Assembly (NCBI GenBank): GCA_019155205.2
Contig: JAHNZQ020000016.1
Coordinates: 527,527-591,526, forward strand
Length of the DNA: 64,000 bases
From: Gracilaria vermiculophylla
Taxonomy: Eukaryota; Rhodophyta; Florideophyceae; Gracilariales; Gracilariaceae
Direction: 5' to 3'
Of this stretch, positions 1 through 9,753 are shown in pieces. The notes under the pieces were generated by a model, which had not been told where the DNA came from, did not search any database, and was given only the letters and a program-made list of their open reading frames with translations. The translations under genes were made by a program, and so were the position numbers. Position 1 is the first letter of the stretch, and every line of letters starts with the position of its first letter.

Positions 1-2029
1 ACGGATTTCATCCTTAGTCCCGCCCCTCTCGGCAATCTGCCGCGCCTTCGAAAATCCTGCCTTCCTCACCTGTTTCTTCGGCCCAGCTCCCGCTCTGAAC
101 GGCGGAGCAAGCTCGTCCAAGGGGAATCTCAGATTAATTGCCTTCATCGCCTCTCTCGACGGCACAAAGAAAACAGATTCAAATTCGTCCGTCTTGCTCT
201 CCGACATCCGTCTCAACACATCCTCAAGCGTCCCAACCTCGATTTCACAATCTCCAGGAATATCAATTGTGTTAGAGTCTTTTAGTTGTTTCCACGCCGC
301 CTCAAGGTCCCACTTCGAAAAGAACAACGGAATCAGCTGCTTGTTCTTCTGCAATAAAGTCAACCCCTTCGCCTGAAAAACAGGAATGCCATTGAAGTTA
401 TCTACAGTAAGTTCCTCATCGTCACCATCCTCCTCCACAGCATTTCCTTCAGCCTTTGAAGCATCTTTGTCTGCAGCATCTTCTTCAGCGTTGCTGCTTA
501 CCACTTCCTTCGCAGGCTCTCCATCTGCTTCGGATGGGCTTGACTCCTTCCTTACGTTCTTGGCCGCTTCCGCCGCTCTCGCTTCGGCTTTTGCCTTCCT
601 GACCGACGGTGGATCTCTGAGAATTGGTCGAACAGGTGGATTCGGATGCTGGTTGAGCAGCTCCACAGCCACTTGAACTTGTCGAAGCTCCGGCCTGAAT
701 TGGAAAGAGAGCGGTGCATTTTCGTCGATCACAATATCATCCAAAATCTTTTCTTCACCATCTTTTTTGCTGTCAGCATCTTTATCTTCACCCTCCTTTT
801 GGCCTTCGGCACCGATCTCCTTCCCGACTTTCTCGCTGTCTGCGGCTTTCTCTTCACCCTCTATCTTACCATTCGCATTAGCTTTCTCTTCCACTTTCAC
901 GGTATCGCCTGCGTCATCATTACCATTGGCAGCGTCGTTGCTCTCCGTGGAAACTTTGGCAACACCTTCGCCGTCGTTCCCTTTGTCGTTGTCAGCGTTT
1001 TTGTCGATCTGCGCTTCAGCGACAACTGCGACTGCACTGGCAGCTTTTGGAGATGATTCGCTGTCAACGACATCCTCATCGTCTTCCTTTGCGGCTTCGG
1101 TGTCCACCTCGGTTTCTCCGTCTTCCCAGTCATCGGCCTCTTTTTCAACATCGCCCTCTGGTTTGTCACCATCATCAGTGTCTTTCTGGACCTCAGAATC
1201 CTTGACAGACAATTCGGGCTGGTCTGCGTTTTCGGCAGCAGCTGCAGCTGCGGCTCGGTCCTCCTCCGCGGCCGCACGAGTGGTTTCCTCGTAATACTGC
1301 TTCTGAGTTTCTTGAGCAAGATTGAACGCCTGATACAGAGTGATATGAATGACGCGGGCAGAGTCTCCAAGATCTGGGTTCTCACTTTTGATCCAGTCCA
1401 GAGTAGCCTTCGCGTCCTCCTGGTCAAAGTAGAAGGTGCAGACCTGCTGGCCGTCATCGTATGTGACAAAGAAGGGCTGGCCGACATTGTCAGTGACAAT
1501 GAACACCGGCACACTCTCGAGACGCTGCATCATGTGCGGCTCCGGGAGTATGTACAGGTTCTGAGCCTGTTCCTGACATGCACGAGCAAACTCCAGATTC
1601 TTCTCCATCTCGGCATTCTTGCCGACTATTTTGAGGCCCTCCTCCAGGGCCTCAATAGCCTCCTCGTAGCGCTGCATGTGGATGAGGGCCAGGCCCTTGC
1701 GCTTGTACGCCTTCCACCACACGCTGTCGCACAGGATAGAACTTTCGGCGTCCTCCAGGGACTCGGAGAACTGGCGGATGTTGAAGTGGGCGGCGCTCCG
1801 ATTGCTGTAGAGAATGGCGTTTCCCGGATCGAGTTCCAGCGCTTTGGTGTAGAGGCGGATGGCCTTCTGGAAGGAACCCGACTGCATGGCCTTGTTTCCG
1901 GTGGCCTTGTACTCGCGGATGGCCTTGGAGTTCTTGGCGGCTCGTCCTGAAACGCCCTGTGCATGCGCAAGTTCAATTGGGAGGCGAGGGCGACGACAGT
2001 TAGAATTGCAAACAGACGGATGGGCGGGG

Positions 2030-2080
<51 letters not shown>

Positions 2081-2221
2081 AGGAGAGAGGAAAGGGAAGA
2101 GTTCGGGCCGTCGGAGGGATCNNNNNNNNNNNNNNNNNNNNNNNNNNNNNNNNNNNNNNNNNNNNNNNNNNNNNNNNNNNNNNNNNNNNNNNNNNNNNNN
2201 NNNNNNNNNNNNNNNNNNNNN

Positions 2222-2259
<38 letters not shown>

Positions 2260-2266
2260 GGAGGGG

Positions 2267-2304
<38 letters not shown>

Positions 2305-2356
2305 GGAGGTGCAAGGCGCACGCAGGCAGGAAAATGGGGAGTCAACTTACCACCAT
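1..2356 (-). CDS. TPR-Tic22-like fusion protein (3' end off window)
   Basis: Model: complement(join(1..1956, 2351..2356)), continuing beyond base 1. Exon 1 codes only Met-Val before a GTAAGT donor; the intron (1957..2350) ends in CAG, with a TTCTAAC branch point near 2000-2006, and contains an assembly gap. Residues about 15-120 form three TPR helix pairs carrying the five-residue carboxylate clamp (K and N in YKATGNKAM, N in YSNRSA, K and R in KAYKRKG) that binds the EEVD tails of Hsp70/Hsp90. A Tic22-like half follows (PVFIVTDNVGQPFFVTYDDG through ARVIHITLYQAF), then a long acidic Ala/Glu/Asp-rich insert, then the second half (FQFRPELRQVQ, FNGIPVFQ, LIPLFFSKWDLEAA, EVGTLEDVLRRM, FFVPS). Tic22 is a plastid intermembrane-space import factor. 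No transit peptide is visible, although an alternative upstream exon cannot be excluded. Head-to-head with FHIT. Confidence 0.75.
1957..2350 (-). other. Intron of the TPR-Tic22 gene, containing G/C homopolymers and an assembly gap
   Basis: The donor is GTAAGT, read on the minus strand from 2350, and the acceptor is CAG at 1957-1959. A TTCTAAC branch-point-like sequence lies at about 2000-2006. Phase 0 on both sides. Most of the body is a C homopolymer on the coding strand (G runs on +, about 2031-2079 and 2222-2303) interrupted by 100 N, so the true length is unknown. Confidence 0.65.
2122..2221. other. Assembly gap (100 N) inside a poly-G tract
   Basis: Exactly 100 N. G-rich sequence lies on the left (about 2024-2079) and a long G run directly on the right (2222 onward). 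The round number suggests a gap of unknown size, probably where the homopolymer could not be sequenced or assembled. Confidence 0.95.
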
Positions 2357-3482
2357 GCTGAAGAATGAGTAAGAAAGAAAGCAAAATGTACAGGAGAAGG
2401 TAGGCAGTGAGAGAGGCGCGCAGAAAGGTCGGGCGGAAAAGGGAAGGTAGCAGGGCAACTGCGCGGAGACGGGGCGGGCGACAGGGGCGGGCGGCGGCGG
2501 AGGGGGGGGGTGGGGGCTAGCGGCAGCCGGGGCGCAGCGGAGGCAGGGCGCGCGACGGGGGCGAGGCGGAGGCTGCGACGGGGTGCGGCGGCGGGGAACG
2601 CGGCGCGTGCGCGGGCGGGGCGCAATCTCCAAGCAGCGCGGCCCGAGCTCTTTTGACGGGCGCATTGAGATCGTGGCGGCGCGGACGGCGACAGCTCTCG
2701 GCGCGGCACCCGTGCGCGCCGCGCGCGGCCGCCAGCGGCGCCGCGCGCGCTGATTGGCGCTGCGCGCGCGGTGCCGCGCGCGCCGCTGAATTGGCGGCCG
2801 CCGCAGGCGCCCCGTTTGGCGCCGTGGCGCGGCGCCGGCCTCGGCGCGCCGTCTGTGGCTGCCGCCCGCCTCCACTTGCGCCGCGTTGACAGGTCGGGCC
2901 CCCCCCCCCCCCCGTCGGGCCCGGCTCCGGCTTGCTCCGCCGCCGCGTCGGTCGAACCTCACGTGCCGCCCCCCCCCCTCCCCCCACCCGCTTCCACGCG
3001 CTGACCAACTCTCACGACGGCACGTAGCCTTCGCATCACTGACTGCGCCGAGCAGAGCTCCGACGCCTAGGCGCGTGTTCTCGTGCGTCGACGAGAAAGC
3101 GCTGGCTTTTTCATCGTTGGCCTTTTCGCCCTCATTCCGCACCCTTTGTCCCGCCTGCTTCACTTCGGTGCGGAGTTGTAGTTGTCGACCTTACCATTGC
3201 ACACTTGCCGCTTGCCAGTTGCTGCGGCTGATTCGCGATCACTGCGCGCATCATACAGCGCAGTTGTCAGTTTTCGAACGTACGGTACATGCTGCATGCA
3301 TAGTTTGGCACCCCTTTCTATCGCCACATTTTGCTCTTCCACTGTCGTCAGCCTCATCGCCAGTGCGTGCACGGGCGCATGCAGCGGCTCGTGCCGTTCG
3401 CTTGCATTACACGCTAAACAGCGCGCAACTGGCGGCTCCGGCGGAGAAACGCGCCGCAGCTGCGTGCTTCACGCTTGGCGTC
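2357..3482. promoter_or_regulatory. Divergent intergenic region TPR-Tic22 / FHIT
   Basis: This region of about 1.1 kb between two start codons is extremely GC-rich up to about 3000. It holds a TGATTGGCG (inverted CCAAT box) at 2751-2759, an E2F-like TTTGGCGCC at 2815-2823, and C runs near 2900 and 2970. Many open frames cross it on both strands; I attribute them to base composition. No further gene is supported. Confidence 0.5.
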
Positions 3483-4076
3483 ATGGCGACGGGCTTCAAC
3501 TTTGGACCCTGGCGCTGTGCGTGGAGCGAGGCGTTCTACCTGTCCCCCCTGTCGCTGGCAATGGTGAACAACAAGCCCATTGTACCCGGTAAGGTTGCCA
3601 CCACCCTGAAACGCACACGGCTGCAGTGTGAGCCGCCACGAGCAGCAGTCTGACGAAGCGCTTGTTGTGCCGCTTTATTCACGTGAGGCCACTGTCTCGT
3701 TGTGAGCCGTCGTGTGGCGGCGCGTGTCGCCGATCTAAGCTGTGACGAACTGGGCGACCTGTGGAAAGTGGCGTGCCACATCTCCAAGCCGCTGGAGGAA
3801 ATGCACGGCGCAGACGCGTTGACGTTCGCGCTGCAGGACGGTCCCGCCGCAGGGCAGACCGTTCCGCACGTGCACATTCATGTTGTTCCGCGCCGCGCCG
3901 GAGATTTTGAGAAAAACGATCACGTGTATTCCGAAATAGAGAAATCCGACCTGTCTCGCTCGCCCAAGGTCGATGCAGAGCAGCACAGAAAGGCACGCTC
4001 GCTCGAGGACATGGCTGAGGAGGCGCGTGTACTGCGCCGCTTGTTCACGGATTCGCTTCCTATCCCCTCCGAATGA
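3483..4076 (+). CDS. FHIT: FHIT-type bis(5'-adenosyl)-triphosphatase (HIT family)
   Basis: Model: join(3483..3588, 3688..4076), 164 aa. The 99-nt intron has a GTAAGG donor and a GTGAG acceptor. Splicing joins VNNKPIVPG to HCLVVSRR, which restores the family pattern, whereas neither exon alone covers the domain. The histidine triad HVHIH is at residues 96-100, preceded by FALQDGPAAGQTV and followed by RRAGDFEKND, as in FHIT proteins. FHIT hydrolyses diadenosine tri- and tetraphosphates to AMP plus ADP or ATP. The length is slightly above the human protein (about 147 aa). It sits tail-to-tail with the unknown gene at 4251 (174 bp spacer). Confidence 0.92.
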
Positions 4077-4250
4077 TGCCAAGTTGCTCGTCCTCTCGCA
4101 CTAGCTACTAGCGAGCGATTACATTTAGAGCACTCTTGTCCGTTTCAATCGTCACTTCGGGTACTACTGTGAGCGATCAAGTTTTGGCACAGCACGTTCA
4201 TTTTCTAGTTTATCAGTAGAGCACGTTCGATTTCTACCCAATGGCCAAAG

Positions 4251-4886
4251 CTAAAGTTCCATCTTGTCAAAGTCCTCAACAGAAACGGCGCTCTTCACTA
4301 TCGCAGACAACTTGCATACGCCTGCAGCACACTTGTTGCTGGTGAAGGGAGCTTTCCTGTGCACTACGTGTTCCCGATTCACGTGTTCAATGTGACCCAC
4401 CCCCACATGAGACAGCACCCATCCAACCAAAAAGAGGCCGAATAGCATCAAGCAAATCATCATGCAGTTCATCTCGGGGTAGCTGGCCACCACTTCCGTC
4501 TCCCACAGTTTTTCCCTCGACCTCGACCGCGGGGACAGTATCTTCCTCGTCAGCGCGTTGCACTTTTCGTACTGCTTCTTTCGACTGTAAAACTTGCGCA
4601 CCGCCTTTTCGTACAGATCTATGTCACTCTGGTTTTCCTTTCTGGCCTCTTGCACGCCGTTTCGAACGACCTTCACCCGTTCTTCGTCCGCCCACTTTGA
4701 AATTTCTTCCAGCGCGTCCGCACACGCGTTCCGGAACGCTTGAATCGCATCCCTGGCCTTCTTCTCCTTGGCTCGCTCGACGGGGTACACTATGTACTCT
4801 TCCGCGATGCAGTCCAAAAAGTCGAGAACCGACATGTGGATGGGCTCCGCAGCCTTGTCAACCCTCTTGAGCTCTTCACTGTCCAT
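4251..4886 (-). CDS. Unrecognised single-pass membrane protein, 211 aa
   Basis: This intact ATG-to-stop frame sits between two well-supported genes in the expected strand alternation. Residues 1-120 are charged and helical with probable coiled coil (repeated Glu/Lys around ERAKEKKARDA and ARKENQSDIDLYEKAVRKFY). One hydrophobic segment lies at about 140-163 (CMMICLMLFGLFLVGWVL). A tail of about 48 residues follows, with two Cys and several His. There is no signal peptide. The layout would fit a tail-type membrane-anchored or trafficking protein, but no family was recognised. Coding status rests on length, normal amino-acid composition and position. Confidence 0.6.
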   Translation of the reverse strand: MDSEELKRVDKAAEPIHMSVLDFLDCIAEEYIVYPVERAKEKKARDAIQAFRNACADALEEISKWADEERVKVVRNGVQEARKENQSDIDLYEKAVRKFYSRKKQYEKCNALTRKILSPRSRSREKLWETEVVASYPEMNCMMICLMLFGLFLVGWVLSHVGVGHIEHVNREHVVHRKAPFTSNKCAAGVCKLSAIVKSAVSVEDFDKMEL

Positions 4887-5729
4887 GGGGCAATATCAAA
4901 GTATTTCACGACCAGGACGTAAAAAAGACACAACGCCGCTCTCAGTGCAATTAGCACACGCGATTAGCCAGGATTTTGTTTGTTTGCTTCCTCTTTTCAG
5001 CGCAATCGTGCTGTCAAGAGGGGTGTGCTTCTGTTTGAAGCCGTGCGGAGCGCAGGGGGGGAGTCGAAGCTCCTCTTATAATGCGGTGCTTTGACACTCC
5101 CTGATCTTTTCGTCTACGATCAGAATTCTGTATGAGATAAAAGTGCTGTTTTGGATTTATCTAATGCAACTCACAGTCGATGCCAGCTTCCGAAGAATGG
5201 CGAGTGAATTGAATGACGTGTTTACTACCCAGGGCAAAGCAAGCATTGTCGAAGCAAAAGAGCTCATGATGTACAGCGCGATCCGCTGAGCTGAGATTTC
5301 AACTCGTTTCTGGAGGGAGTACCCTGCGGTAGAGTGAATTTGATTTGTGCACATCATTAGCACCGATGCTTTCCCGAAGAAGAAACGTCGAAACCGATGC
5401 ACACCACGAGATTGGTGATGGCGAGTATGTATCATTGGTCCAAACACATATGCAGAATTGGAGCACCGCGGCCGTACAAGTGTCTAGCGTGTAGATATCG
5501 CGGAAGATTAACAAGATACAGAAACACAAACTGGCACCGACCTCAACCACTGCTCACTACCACACCAAACGAAGACACTTTCGTCGTATCTGTAAAGGTG
5601 CTCTGGACAGAAGAATATATCTGGCTCGGAAAAGCTCAGCATCGAGCGCATCCCGGAGAAAAATTGGAGCCTTGCAGCATTTTTCGGCCATTCCTGTCGC
5701 TTCGCTTCTCGGTGTGTAGTGTATACGCG
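4887..5729. promoter_or_regulatory. Divergent intergenic region unknown membrane protein / HCF101
   Basis: The HCF101 reading frame stays open upstream to about 5397, but the translation before the Met at 5730 looks like untranslated sequence. No other gene, RNA or repeat was seen. Confidence 0.4.
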
Positions 5730-7313
5730 ATGGAGGGGGCCTTCATAGCGCCATCGTTTGCTCAACGCAAGACCTTTACTGGCGCCGCTAAACTTTCCAG
5801 CGTTTCACCTCGCTCTCGCTCTGGGGGAGCGTTTCGAAAACGGTATCGCTGCCGCGCCATTCCCGCTACCGCCTGCCTACCAAGCGGCGACACCGACCGG
5901 AAACAAGCGCTGTTAGACGCATTATCTCAAGTGATTGATCCGGACTTGCACCAGAACATCGTCTCCCTCGGATTCATCAAACACATTTCTCTACAACCAG
6001 TTGAAGGCCTAGATGGAATCTTTGACGTTTCGTTCAGTGTTGAGCTCACTACGCCGGCATGCCCGATTAAGGACGCGTTCCAATCGGACTGCAAACGTCT
6101 CGCAGAGGGCTTAGATTGGGTCGGTCGTGCAAATGTTACGATGACGGCTGCTGAACCCTCCCAGCAGTCCGCCCAGGGAACGCGCGCGTTGGACTACGTG
6201 AATGCGATTGTGGCTGTTGCGAGCTGTAAGGGTGGCGTGGGCAAGAGTACCACTGCTGTGAATCTCGCGTTTGCGCTTTCTCGTCAAGGTGCTCGTGTTG
6301 GTATCATGGATGCTGACATATACGGCCCAAGTCTTCCAACGCTCGTAGAGCCAGATGACAGAGCCGTCCAGTTTGCCGACGGACGAATCCAACCGCTTAC
6401 GTGCAGCGGAGTGAAGCTCATGTCTTTTGGATACGTCAATCCAGATTCTGCAATAATGAGGGGTCCCATGATCGCAAACGTACTCAATCAACTTCTCACA
6501 ACCACACAATGGGGCGCCCTAGACTACCTCATCATTGATATGCCACCCGGCACCGGCGATATCCAACTGACGCTGAGCCAGATTGTGAACATTACTGCTG
6601 CGGTCATCGTTACAACTCCACAACGGCTATCGTTTGTTGATGTCGTCAAAGGCATTGACATGTTTGACAAGGTCAGTGTTCCGAGCGTCGCTGTCGTGGA
6701 AAACATGTCATATTTTGTGGCCCCTGACACCAACAAGCAACATTTTCTTTTTGGAAAAGGACATAAGGAGCGTCTCGTTGAGCAATACGGGTTGAATAAT
6801 TCCTTCTCGATGCCAATTGATCCCGAATTATCGGAAAAGAGCGACAATGGAGTTCCGTATGTTCTTGCCAATTCCGAATCGCTCATTGCCTCAGAGTACG
6901 GCAAGATTGCTTCTGCGGTTGTGCGGGAAGTGGCGAAGATCAAATTCGGAGGATCTAGAATCCCTCAAGTGTCGTTTGACGAAGATTCCGGGTTCATAAT
7001 TGTCAGAAGACCAAGGTTCGAGCATGAGCAACGCGTGTGGCCCGCTACTCTTCGTCGACAATGTCGATGTGCGCTCTGCGTTGACGAGATGACGGGCCGA
7101 GTGCGGCTGAATCCGGAGGACGTTCCGGAGACCGTGAAGCCCAAGGTACTGAGTCCCGTCGGGAACTATGCACTTTCCGTAACTTGGAGCGATGGGCATC
7201 CCAGCCTGTATCCGTATTCTCGATTTGTTGAAGATTGGGAGAGCTTTGGTGACGGAAACAGTTTGAAGAGTGAGAAGGAGAGCGCTCCAGTTGGAGCTTC
7301 GACACGGTCCTGA
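5730..7313 (+). CDS. HCF101: HCF101-type plastid Fe-S scaffold/carrier P-loop NTPase
   Basis: 527 aa, close to plant HCF101 (about 530). I chose the Met at 5730 because the following 50 residues are Ser/Arg/Ala-rich with Phe at position 5 (MEGAF), a plausible red-algal transit peptide. The MIP18/DUF59 domain is at about 55-140 with its conserved Cys111 (TTPACPIKD). The Mrp/NBP35 NTPase domain begins with CKGGVGKST at 166-174, followed by DADIYGPS, MPPGTGD and ENMSYF. The C-terminal DUF971 domain (about 440-510) ends in GNYALSVTWSDG. In plants HCF101 assembles 4Fe-4S clusters needed for photosystem I; the domain order here is the same. It sits tail-to-tail with the kinesin gene (184 bp). No intron was found. 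Confidence 0.93.
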   Translation: MEGAFIAPSFAQRKTFTGAAKLSSVSPRSRSGGAFRKRYRCRAIPATACLPSGDTDRKQALLDALSQVIDPDLHQNIVSLGFIKHISLQPVEGLDGIFDVSFSVELTTPACPIKDAFQSDCKRLAEGLDWVGRANVTMTAAEPSQQSAQGTRALDYVNAIVAVASCKGGVGKSTTAVNLAFALSRQGARVGIMDADIYGPSLPTLVEPDDRAVQFADGRIQPLTCSGVKLMSFGYVNPDSAIMRGPMIANVLNQLLTTTQWGALDYLIIDMPPGTGDIQLTLSQIVNITAAVIVTTPQRLSFVDVVKGIDMFDKVSVPSVAVVENMSYFVAPDTNKQHFLFGKGHKERLVEQYGLNNSFSMPIDPELSEKSDNGVPYVLANSESLIASEYGKIASAVVREVAKIKFGGSRIPQVSFDEDSGFIIVRRPRFEHEQRVWPATLRRQCRCALCVDEMTGRVRLNPEDVPETVKPKVLSPVGNYALSVTWSDGHPSLYPYSRFVEDWESFGDGNSLKSEKESAPVGASTRS

Positions 7314-7497
7314 ACATTACCCCCAATCGCAGGAGTATCCAAGAAATGCAAATATTCGGGTTCGGGCGCAACGCTAGAGAAGGAAAGATAAGGTAAGGTA
7401 CATACTCAAATCGCCGATGTACACATGTTAATTTTATATGGTTGCTGTAGCTATGCCAACTGGTTTATGGAGCACTTGACTGGAAATCGCTGTATGC

Positions 7498-9753
7498 CTA
7501 TTCATCCTCTCCTTGCCCGTCAAAGACGTCTTCCTCAGATTGTTCCTCTTCGCAGTCCTCAAGCTCTTCTAAATTTTCACTATCAATATCATACTCTGAT
7601 AGCTCCTCTCGCGTATCGTCCTGATCATCTTCCACACTATCCTGAAAGTTCAGAGCAATTCCATCAAATGCAGCAAGAGATGCCCGCGCCAGTCGCCGCG
7701 TGACTTCGTCGACGCGTCGGCGGTTCTCTTGCTCCGTCGAAACCTCGCGGTGGCGGTCTTCTTGGGCACGGAGCCTCCGTTCGCAATGTTCTTGAACATC
7801 CTTGATGATTTTCTCCGCCTCCGTGGCAATTTCATCGCGCATTTCCGCCTCCGCCATTCGAAACCGTGTCTCCGCGTCGACGAGGCGCTCCTTGAGCTTT
7901 AGGTTTTCTTCGAAGAGGACGTCAGCCTCTTTGCGTTCTGACTCTGTCTCAAGAATTGCCTCCTCCAACTCGCCCTTGAGAATTCTGTTCTCCTTTTCGA
8001 TTTTGATGAGCTTGGCGCGCATGTCATCTAGCTCCTCTTTCAAGCTGTTGTGCGATGCGACGTAGTCGGCTTTTCGTATGTATTGTTCAGGGTGTCTCAA
8101 TCTGCCCTTGAGCTCTACTGCTGATGGGGTCTGCAGTGTTTTGCCACGCACGCGCCTGGACCTGCGAATCTTGGAGGCGCCATTGGCGACAAGCGCGTGG
8201 TCTGGTTTTGTCTGAAGTTTGCCGTTTGTCGGTAGTTGATTTTGAATTAGGTTTGTTCGATCTGTTAAAACCGACCTCTTCCTCGAGGCCGGAACTGTTA
8301 GTTGCCTAGCAACGGAAGCGCAGCGCAGCGCCTGAATGGTTTCATCGGCATCGCGCAAGACGGGCGAAACGTTGACAATCATGGCCGCCCTGCCCGACGT
8401 CAAGCTGTCCTGCAACAGGCGCGTGAGACAGCTCCACCTGAACGGCACGGGGCGCGGCTGGGCGGCGGGGTTCTGCCGCGCGCGGCGCTGGTTCTTGCGC
8501 AGCTCGGTGAGGCATCTGCCGAGCGTCATGAGCGACGTGTTGATGTGCTTGGCCTCCTTGACGCGGCTGGCGCTATTGTTGGTGCGCGAGGTGCGCTCGC
8601 TGCCGGCCAGGTCGACGATCTGCAGCTTGGACGTGGTGACGAGCGCGTTGAGGCGCGACGCGCCGTCGCATGCCACCGGCTGGCTCTGCTTGAGCGTGAT
8701 GATGAAGATGGCGTGGCTGCGCGAACTGTGCTCGTTGGCGTTGGTGTGCGCCACGGTGCGGTTTTGCTGGCCGAAGTCGAGCAGGCGGTTGATGTCGGCG
8801 CGCGAGTGGATCTGGACCTCCTTCATGCCCTCCGGGTGCACCTCGCCGTTGCAGTCGCCCTTGAGGCGGAGCGCAGGGCGGCGCAGCGGCTGGCGGCCAA
8901 AGGCGGCGGCGCCAGCGGCGTCGGGCGCACAAGCAGCGGAGGCAAGCGGCGCCTCGTGCTTGACGGCGTGCGGGTGAAAGTCGTCGGCGCCGGCCGAGCG
9001 GTGGTCAAACAAGTCGTAGCACTTCTCCTGGTACACCTCGATGTAGGACGCGAAGATGTGGTAGTCGTTGCGCGGGTCGATGGGGACGTAGTTGGAGTCG
9101 TGCACCTTGTTGTCGGGGGGGGCTTTTGCCCTGCGCCGCTTGCGGCGCACGGTGCGCTCGGTGAGCAGGGCGACGTCGTGGCTGAGGTGGGAGTCGTGCA
9201 TGAGCCCCGTGCCCTTGGCCTTGGCGATGGAGTTGATGATGACGTCTAGGGCGCGCGGGAGGATGCCCGGGTGGGCGTTGTCGCCCTGGATGGTCCATGT
9301 CTTGCCGCTGCACGTGACGCCGTAGGCCATGACGACGGCGCTCTCGCCGTGGAAGAGGTGGGTGACGAGCGGGAGGGCGGCGGTGTCGAAGACGTGCTCC
9401 TGCGAGCATGCGGGCTGGAAGACGTGGGAGAAGCGGAAGGCGGCGTAGCCGGCGCTCTTGACGGAGGGCTGGTGGTTGGCGGGGATGTTGGGGCGGATGC
9501 GGAGCACATTGGAGGTGGGGTTGGACGGCAGGATGCACGTGGGTTCGTGGCGCTCAGACGGGCGCAGCGGCCTGATCCTGAGGATGACGTCGATCTCGGA
9601 GTCCGGTGCGCGGTCGGGGGCGCCGGCGGGGGCGCGGTCGCAGTGCACGTGGTGGCGGGCGGCGGGCGGCGGGCGGGGGGGACCGGGCGGCGCGGGGGTG
9701 GGCGCGAAGCTCAAGCTGCGCACGACGTGGGCGATGCGCGGGTCGGCGGCCAT
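7498..9753 (-). CDS. Kinesin-6-like motor protein
   Basis: 751 aa from the Met at 9753; the frame stays open further upstream, but that part is low-complexity. The motor domain spans about 50-500: P-loop GVTCSGKT at 145-152, switch I NEHSSRSH at 340-347, switch II DLAGSE at 381-386. A long insert between ASYIEVYQEKCYDLF and LRLKGDCNG (about 250-300) and the run SLMTLGRCLTELRKNQ resemble KIF20/KIF23 (kinesin-6), which act at the central spindle and in cytokinesis. The usual PYRDSKLT element is altered to PFRWSCLT. After the motor come a basic linker, a coiled coil (about 570-690, KLIKIEKENRILKGELEEA) and a very acidic tail. Head-to-head with UBE2C. The subfamily is inferred by eye. Confidence 0.88.
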   Translation of the reverse strand: MAADPRIAHVVRSLSFAPTPAPPGPPRPPPAARHHVHCDRAPAGAPDRAPDSEIDVILRIRPLRPSERHEPTCILPSNPTSNVLRIRPNIPANHQPSVKSAGYAAFRFSHVFQPACSQEHVFDTAALPLVTHLFHGESAVVMAYGVTCSGKTWTIQGDNAHPGILPRALDVIINSIAKAKGTGLMHDSHLSHDVALLTERTVRRKRRRAKAPPDNKVHDSNYVPIDPRNDYHIFASYIEVYQEKCYDLFDHRSAGADDFHPHAVKHEAPLASAACAPDAAGAAAFGRQPLRRPALRLKGDCNGEVHPEGMKEVQIHSRADINRLLDFGQQNRTVAHTNANEHSSRSHAIFIITLKQSQPVACDGASRLNALVTTSKLQIVDLAGSERTSRTNNSASRVKEAKHINTSLMTLGRCLTELRKNQRRARQNPAAQPRPVPFRWSCLTRLLQDSLTSGRAAMIVNVSPVLRDADETIQALRCASVARQLTVPASRKRSVLTDRTNLIQNQLPTNGKLQTKPDHALVANGASKIRRSRRVRGKTLQTPSAVELKGRLRHPEQYIRKADYVASHNSLKEELDDMRAKLIKIEKENRILKGELEEAILETESERKEADVLFEENLKLKERLVDAETRFRMAEAEMRDEIATEAEKIIKDVQEHCERRLRAQEDRHREVSTEQENRRRVDEVTRRLARASLAAFDGIALNFQDSVEDDQDDTREELSEYDIDSENLEELEDCEEEQSEEDVFDGQGEDE

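Noticed and set aside
1312..1950. Plus-strand frame of 212 codons that looks normal in composition
   Set aside because: It is the exact antisense of the TPR and Tic22-like region, whose minus translation shows TPR and Tic22 motifs.
2000..2361. Poly-Gly and poly-Pro proteins across the first gap
   Set aside because: They are translations of homopolymers and N; the segment behaves as an intron with GTAAGT donor, branch point and CAG acceptor.
8302..9249. Plus-strand frame of 315 codons opposite the kinesin
   Set aside because: It is the complement of the conserved motor domain and its translation has no family resemblance.
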